Shown here piece by piece: positions 8,416 to 16,916 of a stretch of DNA of 64,000 nt. Origin of the DNA: CF-118 sp035689345 (lineage in GTDB: Bacteria > Chloroflexota > Dormibacteria > Dormibacterales > Dormibacteraceae); the NCBI GenBank assembly GCA_035689345.1, contig DASSLR010000097.1, positions 1 to 64,000 of the forward strand. The letters are read 5' to 3'. Below the pieces are notes generated by a model. That model saw nothing but the letters and a program-made list of their open reading frames with translations. It did no database searches and was not told the DNA's origin. Position 1 is the stretch's first letter. Every line of letters starts with the position of its first letter. Made by a program: the position numbers and the translations under genes.

Positions 8416-9413
8416 GCTGAGGCTCCGAAGAAGCGGCGGTACCAGTCGATCGTCAGCTGGAGTCCGCGCTCGAGCTGGAATTCGGGCTGCCAACCCAGTC
8501 TTGCGCGAGCTTTGGCCGCGCTGAGGTACTGGCACTTGATCTCGTTGCTCGCCTCGTTGCGAATCTCGGGCTCCAGGTCTGAGCTCATGAGCCGGAGGAT
8601 GAGGCCGGCCAGGTCGAGGACGCTGATGGGCTGCTCGTTGGAGAAGTTGAAGGCTTCGCCCGCGAGCTCGCGTTCGGCGGCGAGCTTTTCGGCGCTCAGC
8701 GTGTACGCGGCGGCCCCATCCTCGACGTAGAAATAGTCGCGCACGAGCTGGCCGTCCGACCTGATCACCGGTCTCTTGCCGCGCAGGACCGACCGGATCG
8801 TTCCCGGGACGATTCGACTCCAGTTGAGATCGCCGCCGCCGTAGAAGTTTCCACAGCGCGTGATGATCACCGGCAACCCGTACGTGACGGCGTAAGACTG
8901 CGCGATCAGATCGCCTGCCGACTTGCTGACGTCGTACGGGTGACGGCCCGCAAGGGGCATGGACTCGTCGTATGGGAGGTGCTCCTGGTCGCCGTAGGAC
9001 TTGTCCGAGGAGGCGACCACCACCTGCCGCACTGCCGGACTTCGCCTGCACGCCTCCAGCAACGCCCACGTGCCCGCGACGTTGGTCTCGAAAGTCGAGA
9101 TCGGATTGCGATTCGCGATCGGAACGATGGTCTGCGCCGCCAGGTGAAGGACTGTGTCGATCTCGTACTCGCCAAGCACGCGCTCGAGCAGGCGCTGGTC
9201 CCGCAGGTCCCCGCGCACGGTCTTGACCCGGCCGATGAGCCCGGAGCCGATCAGGTCGCTCTGCGGCACCCAGTCACGCACGAGGCACACCGTGTCGGCC
9301 TCCGAGTCCACGAGTCTCTTCACCAGCCAGCCGCCGACCAGGCCCGACGCGCCTGTGACCAGCGTCGGGCGGTCGCGCCAGAACTCGGTGGAGGCCGGAG
9401 CTGTCAGTCCCAC
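8412..9413 (-). CDS. rfbG: CDP-glucose 4,6-dehydratase
   Basis: 333 residues from GTG 9413. It is an extended SDR with TGASGLVGGWLVKRL, a VVVASSDKSYG strand, and YDVSKSAGDLIAQSYA holding the catalytic Tyr and Lys. The HLAAQTIVPIANRNPISTFE segment is characteristic of CDP-glucose rather than dTDP-glucose dehydratases. It converts CDP-glucose to CDP-4-keto-6-deoxyglucose. The gene directly follows the cytidylyltransferase with a 10-base overlap. GTG 9422 is an alternative start. Confidence 0.92.
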   Translation of the reverse strand: MGLTAPASTEFWRDRPTLVTGASGLVGGWLVKRLVDSEADTVCLVRDWVPQSDLIGSGLIGRVKTVRGDLRDQRLLERVLGEYEIDTVLHLAAQTIVPIANRNPISTFETNVAGTWALLEACRRSPAVRQVVVASSDKSYGDQEHLPYDESMPLAGRHPYDVSKSAGDLIAQSYAVTYGLPVIITRCGNFYGGGDLNWSRIVPGTIRSVLRGKRPVIRSDGQLVRDYFYVEDGAAAYTLSAEKLAAERELAGEAFNFSNEQPISVLDLAGLILRLMSSDLEPEIRNEASNEIKCQYLSAAKARARLGWQPEFQLERGLQLTIDWYRRFFGASA

Positions 9414-10174
9414 GTCTTCCACGGAGGCTGCCCGCTCTGCCAGAGGCTCTCGAGCAGGCGGACGTCCCGCAGCGTGTCCATGCACTGCCAGAAACGGTCG
9501 TGCTTGTACGCGGCGAGCTGGCGATCGGCGGCGAGGTGCTCGAGCGCGTCGGACTCCAGGCTGGGGTCGTCGCCGCCCAGATAGTCGAACACACCCGGTT
9601 CCAGGACCATGAAGCCGCCGTTGATCCAGCCTTCCCCGATCTGGGGCTTCTCGGTGAAGTCCGAAACGAGGTCTCCGTCGAACACGAGGCCTCCAAACCG
9701 GGCCGGCGGCCGAACCGCGGTCACCGTGGCCAGCCGGCCGACCTTTTTGTGGAACCGCAGGAGCTCGTCGAGATCGATGTTGCAGACGCCGTCCCCGTAG
9801 GTGAGCATGAAGGTCTCACCCTCGAGCCACGGTTTCAGGTTTCTCACGCGAGCCCCGGTGTTCGCCTTCAAGCCCGTGTCGATCAGGTGCACGGTCCATG
9901 TGTCGCCTCCCGCTTCATGGAAGCTCGACTGCCCGGTGGCCAGATCGACAGTGACGCTCGAACGAAGCCGGTTGTAGTCGAGAAAGTAGCGCTTGATGTC
10001 CTCGCCCTTGTAGCCGAGTGCCACCACGAATTCGTCGAAGCCGTGGCGGAGGTAGTGCTTCATGATGTGCCAGATGATCGGGTGGCCTCCGATCTCGACC
10101 ATCGGCTTGGGCCTGACCTCAGTCTCTTCGGAAAGGCGCGTGCCGAGGCCGCCGGCGAGGATGACGACCTTCAC
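9404..10174 (-). CDS. rfbF: Glucose-1-phosphate cytidylyltransferase
   Basis: 256 residues, the family's normal length. The signature GGLGTRLSEETEVRPKPMVE at the N-terminus binds the nucleotide, and LTYGDGVCNIDL carries the metal-binding Asp. It makes CDP-glucose from CTP and glucose-1-phosphate, the first step toward CDP-deoxysugars. GTG 10174 is preceded by TAAGAT with an 11-base spacing, so a new transcript probably begins here and runs through the eight genes down to 2122. Confidence 0.93.
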   Translation of the reverse strand: MKVVILAGGLGTRLSEETEVRPKPMVEIGGHPIIWHIMKHYLRHGFDEFVVALGYKGEDIKRYFLDYNRLRSSVTVDLATGQSSFHEAGGDTWTVHLIDTGLKANTGARVRNLKPWLEGETFMLTYGDGVCNIDLDELLRFHKKVGRLATVTAVRPPARFGGLVFDGDLVSDFTEKPQIGEGWINGGFMVLEPGVFDYLGGDDPSLESDALEHLAADRQLAAYKHDRFWQCMDTLRDVRLLESLWQSGQPPWKTWD

Positions 10175-10185
10175 TTCGACGACAA

Positions 10186-10191
10186 ATCTTA
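10186..10191 (-). promoter_or_regulatory. -10 box TAAGAT for the CDP-sugar operon
   Basis: TAAGAT on the minus strand lies 11 bases before GTG 10174 with no ribosome binding site between, as expected for a leaderless or nearly leaderless mRNA. Confidence 0.5.
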
Positions 10192-10201
10192 CCTTTGGGG
10201 C

Positions 10202-11266
10202 TCAGGGCCTCCCGGCTGCGGCTTCGAAGTAGGCGCGGGTCGTCAGCTCGGCGCAGCGGCTCCAGGTGTACAGCCCCGCGCGCGCCCTGCCCCTGGCCAC
10301 GAGCTGCGCGCGGAGGTCGGGTCGCGAGATCACGGCCTCGACCGCTTCGATGAACGCTCGTGCGTCTGATGGGTCGACCAGCACGGCGGCGTCTCCGAGC
10401 ACCTCTGGAAGGCATGGCGCCGTCGACGCGACGACCGGTGTGCCTGCCGCCATGGCTTCCAGCGCCGGAAAGCCGAAGCCCTCGTGCCACGATGGGTACA
10501 CGAGCACGTCCGCGCTCGCCAGCAACGAGGGCATCTGCTCACGCGGCACCTTGCCGCGCCACTCCACCCGGCCAGTCAGTCCCAACCGCCGGATGCGTTC
10601 AGCCTGGTCGGGATGCTGGGCCTGGTCCGCTCCAGTGATCACCAGGCGTCCTCGCCCCAGCATGCTGGTTTCAGGGGCCGCGCTCATCGCCTGCAAAACC
10701 AGCTCCAGGTTCTTGCGCCTGGTAGGTGCCCCGGCGAACAACAGGGTGGGCGGACCCTCCTGCGTACGCGAAACGGGGGCGGCGCGGGAGAAGTCTTTGC
10801 CGATTCCGTAAGGAGTCACCGCGATGCGGTCCGCCGGCACGCGAAGGTCGCGCGCGATCTCGGTCTTCGCGCTTTCCGTCCCCGTGATGACGCGCGCCGC
10901 GGCCCGGGCACGCCGCCCGAGGAAGGCGCGGATGTACGCGCGCCACTCGAAGTCGTGGTCGTCGGGGAAGGAGAAGATGGACGTGTCGTGGACGGTCAGC
11001 ACGAAGGGCGCCGGTAACCTCCACGGCGCGACGAATGCAGGGCAGTGGACGAGCTGGGCGCCGGCCATCCTCCGAGCTGCGCCGCCGAGCAGCCAGCGCG
11101 CGGTGCCGGGCAGTCCTGGCGCGGAGCCCGCGTCGATCGGCACCACGTCGATCTCTTCCCGCTCTCTCAAGGCGCCGATGAGCTCCCTCGCGTAGGTGCT
11201 GGAGCCCGCCGCGCCCCGGTTCGGAAAGGTCATGTCGATCGCCACCCTCAGTTTCGCGGCGCTCAC
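10202..11266 (-). CDS. GT4 glycosyltransferase
   Basis: 354 residues, GT-B fold. The N-terminus RVAIDMTFPNRGAAGSSTYA has the glycine-rich acceptor-side loop; the C-terminal domain has LLFAGAPTRRKNLELVLQAM and HEGFGFPALEAMAAGTPVVA with the EX7E-type donor motif. GTG 11266 is set by the GTGA overlap with the upstream glycosyltransferase. It is mannosyltransferase-like in overall pattern, but donor specificity cannot be read. It ends 27 bases before the rfbF start. Confidence 0.87.
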   Translation of the reverse strand: MSAAKLRVAIDMTFPNRGAAGSSTYARELIGALREREEIDVVPIDAGSAPGLPGTARWLLGGAARRMAGAQLVHCPAFVAPWRLPAPFVLTVHDTSIFSFPDDHDFEWRAYIRAFLGRRARAAARVITGTESAKTEIARDLRVPADRIAVTPYGIGKDFSRAAPVSRTQEGPPTLLFAGAPTRRKNLELVLQAMSAAPETSMLGRGRLVITGADQAQHPDQAERIRRLGLTGRVEWRGKVPREQMPSLLASADVLVYPSWHEGFGFPALEAMAAGTPVVASTAPCLPEVLGDAAVLVDPSDARAFIEAVEAVISRPDLRAQLVARGRARAGLYTWSRCAELTTRAYFEAAAGRP

Positions 11267-12363
11267 TGGAAGCCACAGCTGCTGAGGATCCGCTGCTCCA
11301 CTGCTCTGACGTTGGCGCGCGCGTCGAAGCGGCGGAGCGCCTCCGCGCGGGCGCTTCGCGACAGGCGCGCGTGGGTCTCGTCGTCGGTCAGCAGCCGGAC
11401 CAGCGCGGACGCGAGCCCAGGCACGTCGCCCTCGCGCACGAGCAGCCCGGTCACCCCGTCGTCGACGAACTCCGGGATCGAGCCGGAAAATGTCGAGACG
11501 ACCGGCACGCCGCATGCCAGCGCCTGAATGGCTCCCATGCCCACCTGCTCCGCCCATTTCCGGGTTGTCTTCGACGGAGCCGCCAGCACGGTCGCGGCGC
11601 GGAGATAGGAGGGCACGTCCCTGTTCATCACCGCGCCCACGAATTCGGTCGACGACCCGACGCCCGCCGCCTGCGCCGCGGCGCGCAGCTCCTCCTTGTC
11701 GGGTCCATCTCCTATGACGGTCAGCCCGGCCCTCGCGTGCCGCAGGACGAGAGGCATGGCGTTGACGAGATCGAACACGCCCTTGGCGCGCTCCAGCCGA
11801 CCAAGGAACACGATCGACTTGTCCGCGCCGCCCACCTTGCGCCGCGGGCCCTCAGGCGTGAACTCGGTCGTGTCCACGCCCCAGGTGCCATACATCATCC
11901 GGGCCGTCTTCTCCCGGCGCGCGCCTGCCCACAGCAGGTTGCGCTCGGCACCCTCGTTCACCGCGACGGCGAGGTTCGCGCCGCGCACGTACGGCCCCGC
12001 CGACGCCCGCACCAGCGAAGCCCACGCCGCGCCGTACTTACCCGCGACAGGCAGATTGTCGAGGCTGGGCACCACATACGGAGTGCGTGTTCGCTTCGCG
12101 TACGCCAGGACAGCCCAGTCGTAAGGGATCAGCCGGCGCACGAACGGCTCGGCCCCTTGGATGATTTGCGGTCGGGCACGCCGCAGGCGACGCAGAAGGT
12201 CCAGCGGGCTCCGAAACGAATCGGCGTCCTGCCTTTCGGACGGCGCCATATCGAGGTACGAACTCTTGTGGTAGAGGTGCAGCGGCTTCAGCACTTCGAA
12301 GAATCGCAGCGGATCGTGCAGGTCGCGCCTGATGTCATAGCTGACGATTGCGAAGCTGACCAA
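11263..12363 (-). CDS. GT4 glycosyltransferase
   Basis: 366 residues from TTG 12363. This start lies 7 bases after a minus-strand -10-like TAGCAA and gives an N-terminus (VSFAIVSYDIRRDLHDPLRF) close to the first beta strand, as in relatives; the longer in-frame extension to 12471 lies within the divergent methyltransferase. The donor domain shows IVFLGRLERAKGVFDLVNAM and VGMGAIQALACGVPVVSTFS. A cytoplasmic hexosyltransferase for the repeat unit is most likely. It is coupled to the next GT4 gene by a GTGA overlap. Confidence 0.84.
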   Translation of the reverse strand: MVSFAIVSYDIRRDLHDPLRFFEVLKPLHLYHKSSYLDMAPSERQDADSFRSPLDLLRRLRRARPQIIQGAEPFVRRLIPYDWAVLAYAKRTRTPYVVPSLDNLPVAGKYGAAWASLVRASAGPYVRGANLAVAVNEGAERNLLWAGARREKTARMMYGTWGVDTTEFTPEGPRRKVGGADKSIVFLGRLERAKGVFDLVNAMPLVLRHARAGLTVIGDGPDKEELRAAAQAAGVGSSTEFVGAVMNRDVPSYLRAATVLAAPSKTTRKWAEQVGMGAIQALACGVPVVSTFSGSIPEFVDDGVTGLLVREGDVPGLASALVRLLTDDETHARLSRSARAEALRRFDARANVRAVEQRILSSCGFQ

Positions 12364-12370
12364 TTTTGGG

Positions 12371-12380
12371 TTGCTAGCAT
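12371..12380. promoter_or_regulatory. Overlapping divergent -10 boxes
   Basis: TTGCTAGCAT contains TAGCAT on the plus strand (12375-12380), 8 bases before ATG 12389, and TAGCAA on the minus strand (12376-12371), 7 bases before TTG 12363. They share TA 12375-12376. Both transcripts would be leaderless. Confidence 0.55.
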
Positions 12381-12388
12381 TTTCGCGA

Positions 12389-13174
12389 ATGGCGGATTCG
12401 GAGTCGGCCAGGCGGGCCAACATCGCGTCATACGCGACGAGGGACGCCGCACACGGCTCGCCGCATCTCAATCACCCGACCGTGTGGCGGATCTACAAGC
12501 GCGCTGTCGACCGGGTGCTGGCTTCGGTCGGCCCGTCTCCGAGTGTCCTGGACCTGGGCGCCGGCGATGGCGCGGCTTCACGCGTGTGGATCGAGGCGGG
12601 TGGGCGGTTGACCGCCGTCGACACGTCGGCCGAGCAGCTGCGGCGGCTGAAGCAGCACCATCCCGCCGTCCGCACGGTGGAGGCGGACGCGCTCGACTTC
12701 CTGACCGGCCAGAGCGAGCGTTTCGACGTGGTCAGCCACGTTTCGATGCTGCACCACATCCCGGACTACCTGGCGTTGCTGCGCAAGAGCGCAGAGGCGG
12801 TCGCGCCGGGAGGCGCCTTGATCACGTTCCAGGACCCGCTCCGCTACGACAGGCTGCCCAGGCTTCACTTCACGGCGGCCCAGGCGCTCTACATCCCGTG
12901 GCGGCTCACCGAGGGCCATGTCATCCGCGGCGTCGGCAATCGGATCCGAAGGTCGCGCGGGGTGTTCCGCGAGGACAACGTCGATGACAACGAGGAGTAC
13001 CACATGCATCGCAACGGCGTGGATTCGGACGCTATCGCCGCCATGCTCGCCGGCGATTTCGCCACCGTCGAGGTCATGGTCTATTTCTCGAGCCAGGCGC
13101 GTGTGTCGCAGTGGATCGGGGAGCGGCTGAAGATCCGCTCGACATTCGGCATCGTCGCCACCGGCCGCCGCTGA
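12389..13174 (+). CDS. Class I SAM-dependent methyltransferase
   Basis: 261 residues with motif I VLDLGAGDGAASRVW, an acidic end of strand 2 (LTAVDTS) and motif IV-like FDVVSHVSMLHHI, all Methyltransf_11 hallmarks. The substrate is unknown; the setting suggests a sugar, lipid carrier or small metabolite linked to the polysaccharide. ATG 12389 is preferred over TTG 12371 because it follows the TAGCAT box at the spacing seen elsewhere in the window. It ends 6 bases from the convergent GT4 gene. Confidence 0.85.
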   Translation: MADSESARRANIASYATRDAAHGSPHLNHPTVWRIYKRAVDRVLASVGPSPSVLDLGAGDGAASRVWIEAGGRLTAVDTSAEQLRRLKQHHPAVRTVEADALDFLTGQSERFDVVSHVSMLHHIPDYLALLRKSAEAVAPGGALITFQDPLRYDRLPRLHFTAAQALYIPWRLTEGHVIRGVGNRIRRSRGVFREDNVDDNEEYHMHRNGVDSDAIAAMLAGDFATVEVMVYFSSQARVSQWIGERLKIRSTFGIVATGRR

Positions 13175-13180
13175 GGGCTT

Positions 13181-14275
13181 TCAGGCCAGCGCTTTCTGGT
13201 ACGCCTCGTAGGTCAGCGTCGCACTCTTCGCCCAGCTGAACTGGCGGGCGCGCACGGGACCCGCGGCTGACAGCCGGTCGCGCACGGCCGTGTCGGTGGT
13301 GATCGCCTGGATCGCGGCGGCCATCGCCTCAGTCGAAAGTGGGTCGAACATGAGCGCGGCATCGGCGCAGATCTCCGGCAGCGCGCCGGCGTTGGAGCAC
13401 GCAACGGGCACTCCGTGCGCCATCGCCTCGATCGCGGGCAGGCCGAAAGCCTCGTACAAGGACGGGAAGACAAAAGCCGTGCAGTGGCTGTAGCAGGCCG
13501 CGAGCTGACGGTCGCTGACGTAGCCGGTGAAATGGACGCGCTCGCCGAGGGGGACGGCCGCTGCCAGCACCTCGCCGCCGCGATGACGACGTGGTCCCAC
13601 GACGACCAGTCGCAGATCGCTACCCGCCCGCGAAGCCTCGAAAGCCCGCATCAGCCGAATCAGGTTCTTGCGTGGCTGCAGGTTGCCAACCGCAAGGAGA
13701 TACGGCCCGAAGTCGCCCATCCCGAGCGCCTGGAGCTCCGCTTTGGCGTCAGCGTCGGAGATCGGCTGCGCCGCAGCACCAGGTCCGTTGTGAATCGCAG
13801 AGATCTTTCGTTCCGGAACGCCATACCGTTCGACGATCCTGTCGCGCTCCCATTCCGACACCGTGATGACCCTCGCCGCCGAGCGCAGCGACCTGGGTAC
13901 GAACGTCGAAAGGACGCGCAGGTCGCGGGATGAGAACCACTCCGGATGTGAGGCGAACGAGATGTCGTGCACCGTCACGGCGAGCCGAGCCCGCGACCAC
14001 AGGGGGGTCGCATAGGTCACGTGCAGCAGGTCCAGGCCGTCGCGCGCCGACCTCACCGGCAGCTCCCATCCCAGGCGCCAGGCGGGGTTGCCGCTGGCCA
14101 GCCGCCTGAAGCTGACACCACGCGAGGGCTCCGACCATGGCCTGCCGAGGTGATACACGACGAGATCGAGATCGGTGTTCGCCATCGCGCCGAGGGCTTC
14201 CACCAGACCCCTGACGTAGCTTTCATTCCCGGTTTCCAGGCCGCCCACCATGTGGGCGTCGATGCCGACCCTCAC
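13181..14275 (-). CDS. GT4 glycosyltransferase
   Basis: 364 residues starting VGIDAHMVGGLETGNESYVR, the glycine-rich N-terminal loop of mannosyltransferase-like GT4 enzymes. The donor domain has LLAVGNLQPRKNLIRLMRAF and SLYEAFGLPAIEAMAHGVPV, with both donor-site Glu residues present. GTG 14275 overlaps the previous stop as GTGA, so this gene is the second of a two-gene operon with the GT4 at 15414. Linkage and sugar are unknown. Confidence 0.88.
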   Translation of the reverse strand: MRVGIDAHMVGGLETGNESYVRGLVEALGAMANTDLDLVVYHLGRPWSEPSRGVSFRRLASGNPAWRLGWELPVRSARDGLDLLHVTYATPLWSRARLAVTVHDISFASHPEWFSSRDLRVLSTFVPRSLRSAARVITVSEWERDRIVERYGVPERKISAIHNGPGAAAQPISDADAKAELQALGMGDFGPYLLAVGNLQPRKNLIRLMRAFEASRAGSDLRLVVVGPRRHRGGEVLAAAVPLGERVHFTGYVSDRQLAACYSHCTAFVFPSLYEAFGLPAIEAMAHGVPVACSNAGALPEICADAALMFDPLSTEAMAAAIQAITTDTAVRDRLSAAGPVRARQFSWAKSATLTYEAYQKALA

Positions 14276-15414
14276 GCCGCCAGCACGCTGCGATACGCGG
14301 CGAGCGTGGTGGTCACCGCCTCATCCCACGTGAGCGCGGCCGCGCGCTCCTGGCCGCGCGCGCGCAGCGACGCCGCGAGCGCGGAATCTCGAGCCGCGCT
14401 CAACAGGCACCTCGCAAGCTCGGTGGCCGAATTGGGGTCGAATGTGAGCGCGGAACCGAGTGATGTCTCCTCGAGCACCGGGAGCCGGCTGTGGATGACG
14501 ACCGCGCCGGCTGCAAGTCCCTCGGCCACCGGAAGACCGAAGCCTTCCTGGAGCGATGGGACGACAAGGGCGGTCGCGCCGCGCATCAGGCCGGTGATCT
14601 CCGCCGGAGGCACGAAGCCCAGGTAACGCACTCGGGCGCTCAAGCCACGCGCCGAAAGGTGGCGATTCAGCGTTGCCACCTGCTTCGGCAGCCAGTGGCC
14701 GCCGATCAGGAGCTGCTCGCTGAGCTCGCCGCGCGATGCGAAGGCGTCGAGCAGGACGCCGAGGTTCTTGTTCGGGTTCGGACCGCCCAGATACAGGAAG
14801 TACGGCCTGGCCTGGTCGGTGTGCGTGCCGCTCGACGGCGGCAGATCCACGCCCGGTGCCGCGACCCTGATCCGGCTCGCGGGGATGCCGAGGAGGCGCG
14901 ACACGTCATCGGCGGTCTGCTCGGAGATCGCAAAGAGCATGTCGGCGAGCTGGAGCTCGCGCAGGTAGGAGTCATAGCCGGACCGCGCGATCAGGCCGCG
15001 AAGCTGGCGGCGACGCTCGCCCTGTTCACGCCGCTTGAGGGGAATCAGGTCGTAGACGGTCGCGAGCACCTTGTGGCCGCCAAGCCTCGTGAGCGCGTCG
15101 GGATCCGTGATGTGCACCGCCTGCACCCTGCTCCTTTGCTTGCGCAGCCTCATCGCCAGGCGTGCGAACAGCCAGGCGCCTCGATACTGCGGCATCGGAA
15201 CCCGCGGCAGCTGGACCAGGCGATGGGGAGGAGGGATCGAGTCCATCCCGACGTCGCCACTCCAACCCCAGAACTCGATGGGAACGTTGCTCTGCACGGC
15301 CAGGCGGCGCGCCAGTCCGCGCACGTAGGTGCCGATTCCGCGGTAGCGATGGGCATTCTGCAGCGGGGTGAGATCGAATGCGATCCGCGGTACGGGCGAC
15401 CCAGTTCCGGACAT
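14272..15414 (-). CDS. GT4 glycosyltransferase
   Basis: 380 residues from ATG 15414. The start follows TACCCT by 10 bases; the in-frame extension to 15489 covers the divergent gene and is rejected. N-terminal IAFDLTPLQNAHRYRGIGTY and donor-domain LYLGGPNPNKNLGVLLDAF and LQEGFGLPVAEGLAAGAVVI are those of GT4 enzymes. It diverges from the initiating phosphoglycosyltransferase, which suggests that repeat-unit initiation and elongation are co-expressed. Confidence 0.88.
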   Translation of the reverse strand: MSGTGSPVPRIAFDLTPLQNAHRYRGIGTYVRGLARRLAVQSNVPIEFWGWSGDVGMDSIPPPHRLVQLPRVPMPQYRGAWLFARLAMRLRKQRSRVQAVHITDPDALTRLGGHKVLATVYDLIPLKRREQGERRRQLRGLIARSGYDSYLRELQLADMLFAISEQTADDVSRLLGIPASRIRVAAPGVDLPPSSGTHTDQARPYFLYLGGPNPNKNLGVLLDAFASRGELSEQLLIGGHWLPKQVATLNRHLSARGLSARVRYLGFVPPAEITGLMRGATALVVPSLQEGFGLPVAEGLAAGAVVIHSRLPVLEETSLGSALTFDPNSATELARCLLSAARDSALAASLRARGQERAAALTWDEAVTTTLAAYRSVLAA

Positions 15415-15424
15415 CCGGCACTGG

Positions 15425-15434
15425 AGGGTAACCT
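15425..15434. promoter_or_regulatory. Overlapping divergent -10 boxes
   Basis: AGGGTAACCT gives TAACCT on the plus strand (15429-15434), 6 bases from ATG 15441, and TACCCT on the minus strand (15430-15425), 10 bases from ATG 15414. The TA at 15429-15430 is shared. Confidence 0.55.
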
Positions 15435-15440
15435 GTAGCC

Positions 15441-16913
15441 ATGGCGCGTCGCGGAGCCCAGGTGCGCCCGGCACCTGCTGATGTGGCACTGTCGGACGTC
15501 GCCCACCAGAAGGCTTCCACCGGCGTGCTTGCGAAGTTGCCCGCGGACTGGCTGCCGATCGCCCTGGTCGTGGGGGATGCCGTCGTCGCCGCCATCTCGG
15601 TGCCGTTCGGCTACTGGGTCAAGTACAACAACGCCGTCCAGGCGCTGCCATTTCAGCCGTACCTGGCTGCAATTCCGGTCGTGGTCGTGATCTACCTGTT
15701 GGCGATGGCGATCACCGGCCAGTACCGTTCGTGGCGGGGCCGCACCCTCATCGACCAGCTGTTTGCCGCCTACGCGGGGATCGGACTCGCCGCGGTTCTC
15801 ATCTTCGCGGCCATCGAGCTCGGAAACCTCGGCGCGAGTTACTCGCGCCTCACGATCGTGCCCGCGGTCGCCCTCGCTGCGGTCCTGATGACGGCCGAGC
15901 GCTATCTGCTGCGTCAGTTCGAGACCAGGCTCAGGCGTCGCGGCATTGGCACGGAGCGTGTGCTGATGGTCGGCACCGGCGAGGGGAGTGAGCTCCTGAT
16001 CCGGCGCATGAGCATGTTTCCCCAGTACGGCTTCCACGTCGTCGGAGTTGCGACCGACGAGCTGACTGCGAGCTCCTATCTCGATGTGCCGGTCGTCGGC
16101 CGCGTCGGCGACCTGCCGTCCCTGGTCACGCAGTACGGCGTGGACCAGGTGTTTCTCGCGCTTCCGGCCTCACAACGCGAGCGCCTGCTTCACCTGATCA
16201 AGCTCTGCGAAGACGCGAAGCTCGAGTTCAAGATCGTGCCCGACCTGCTCGAGATCATGAGCACCCGCGTGGACGCCAACGCCATCGACGGTCTGCCGCT
16301 CGTCGGCATCAGGCGCAGCCAGCTGCGCGGCTGGACCGCCGCCGTCAAGCGTGCCACCGACATCGTGGTCGCCTCCGTCATGCTTGCCATCTTCAGCCCG
16401 GTACTCCTCGTGGCGGCGATCCTGATCAAGGTCACGATGCCTGGACCGATCCTGTTCCGTCAGGAACGGATCGGCAAGAACCGCCGGCCTTTTGTGATCT
16501 ACAAGTTCCGCTCGATGATCCCCGACGCCGAGTCCAAGACCGGGCCGGTGGTGGCGAAGCCCGGCGACGACAGGGTCACGCCACTGGGTCGCTTCCTTCG
16601 CCGATCGAGCATCGATGAGCTCCCGCAGCTCTTCAACGTCCTGAAAGGCGACATGAGCCTGGTCGGACCCCGGCCCCAGCCCACCTTCTTCGACGAGCGC
16701 TACAGCGGCGAGGTGCCGCGCTACCTCGAGCGAAGCCAGGTGCGACCAGGTCTGACCGGCTGGGCCGAGGTGAACGATCTGCGCGGGGCGGCGCCCATAC
16801 ACGACCGAACGATGTACGACGTTTACTACATCGAGCACTGGTCCCTCGCGCTGGATCTGAAATGCATAGTGCTGACGGGCCTGCGCCTCTTCACCCAACA
16901 TCACGCTTACTAG
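15441..16913 (+). CDS. Undecaprenyl-phosphate sugar phosphotransferase (initiating enzyme)
   Basis: 490 residues of the WbaP/WcaJ polyprenol-phosphate glycosyl-1-phosphate transferase family. Four to five N-terminal membrane helices (about 35-150) are followed by a CoA-binding-like Rossmann segment (VLMVGTGEGSELLIRRM), one more helix (about 300-330) and the catalytic bac_transf domain with RIGKNRRPFVIYKFRSM, SSIDELPQLFNVLKGDMSLV and GPRPQPTFFDERY. It loads the first sugar-phosphate onto undecaprenyl phosphate. Which sugar (glucose, galactose or other) is not clear. The start is placed just after a -10 box. Confidence 0.92.
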   Translation: MARRGAQVRPAPADVALSDVAHQKASTGVLAKLPADWLPIALVVGDAVVAAISVPFGYWVKYNNAVQALPFQPYLAAIPVVVVIYLLAMAITGQYRSWRGRTLIDQLFAAYAGIGLAAVLIFAAIELGNLGASYSRLTIVPAVALAAVLMTAERYLLRQFETRLRRRGIGTERVLMVGTGEGSELLIRRMSMFPQYGFHVVGVATDELTASSYLDVPVVGRVGDLPSLVTQYGVDQVFLALPASQRERLLHLIKLCEDAKLEFKIVPDLLEIMSTRVDANAIDGLPLVGIRRSQLRGWTAAVKRATDIVVASVMLAIFSPVLLVAAILIKVTMPGPILFRQERIGKNRRPFVIYKFRSMIPDAESKTGPVVAKPGDDRVTPLGRFLRRSSIDELPQLFNVLKGDMSLVGPRPQPTFFDERYSGEVPRYLERSQVRPGLTGWAEVNDLRGAAPIHDRTMYDVYYIEHWSLALDLKCIVLTGLRLFTQHHAY

Positions 16914-16916
16914 CAG

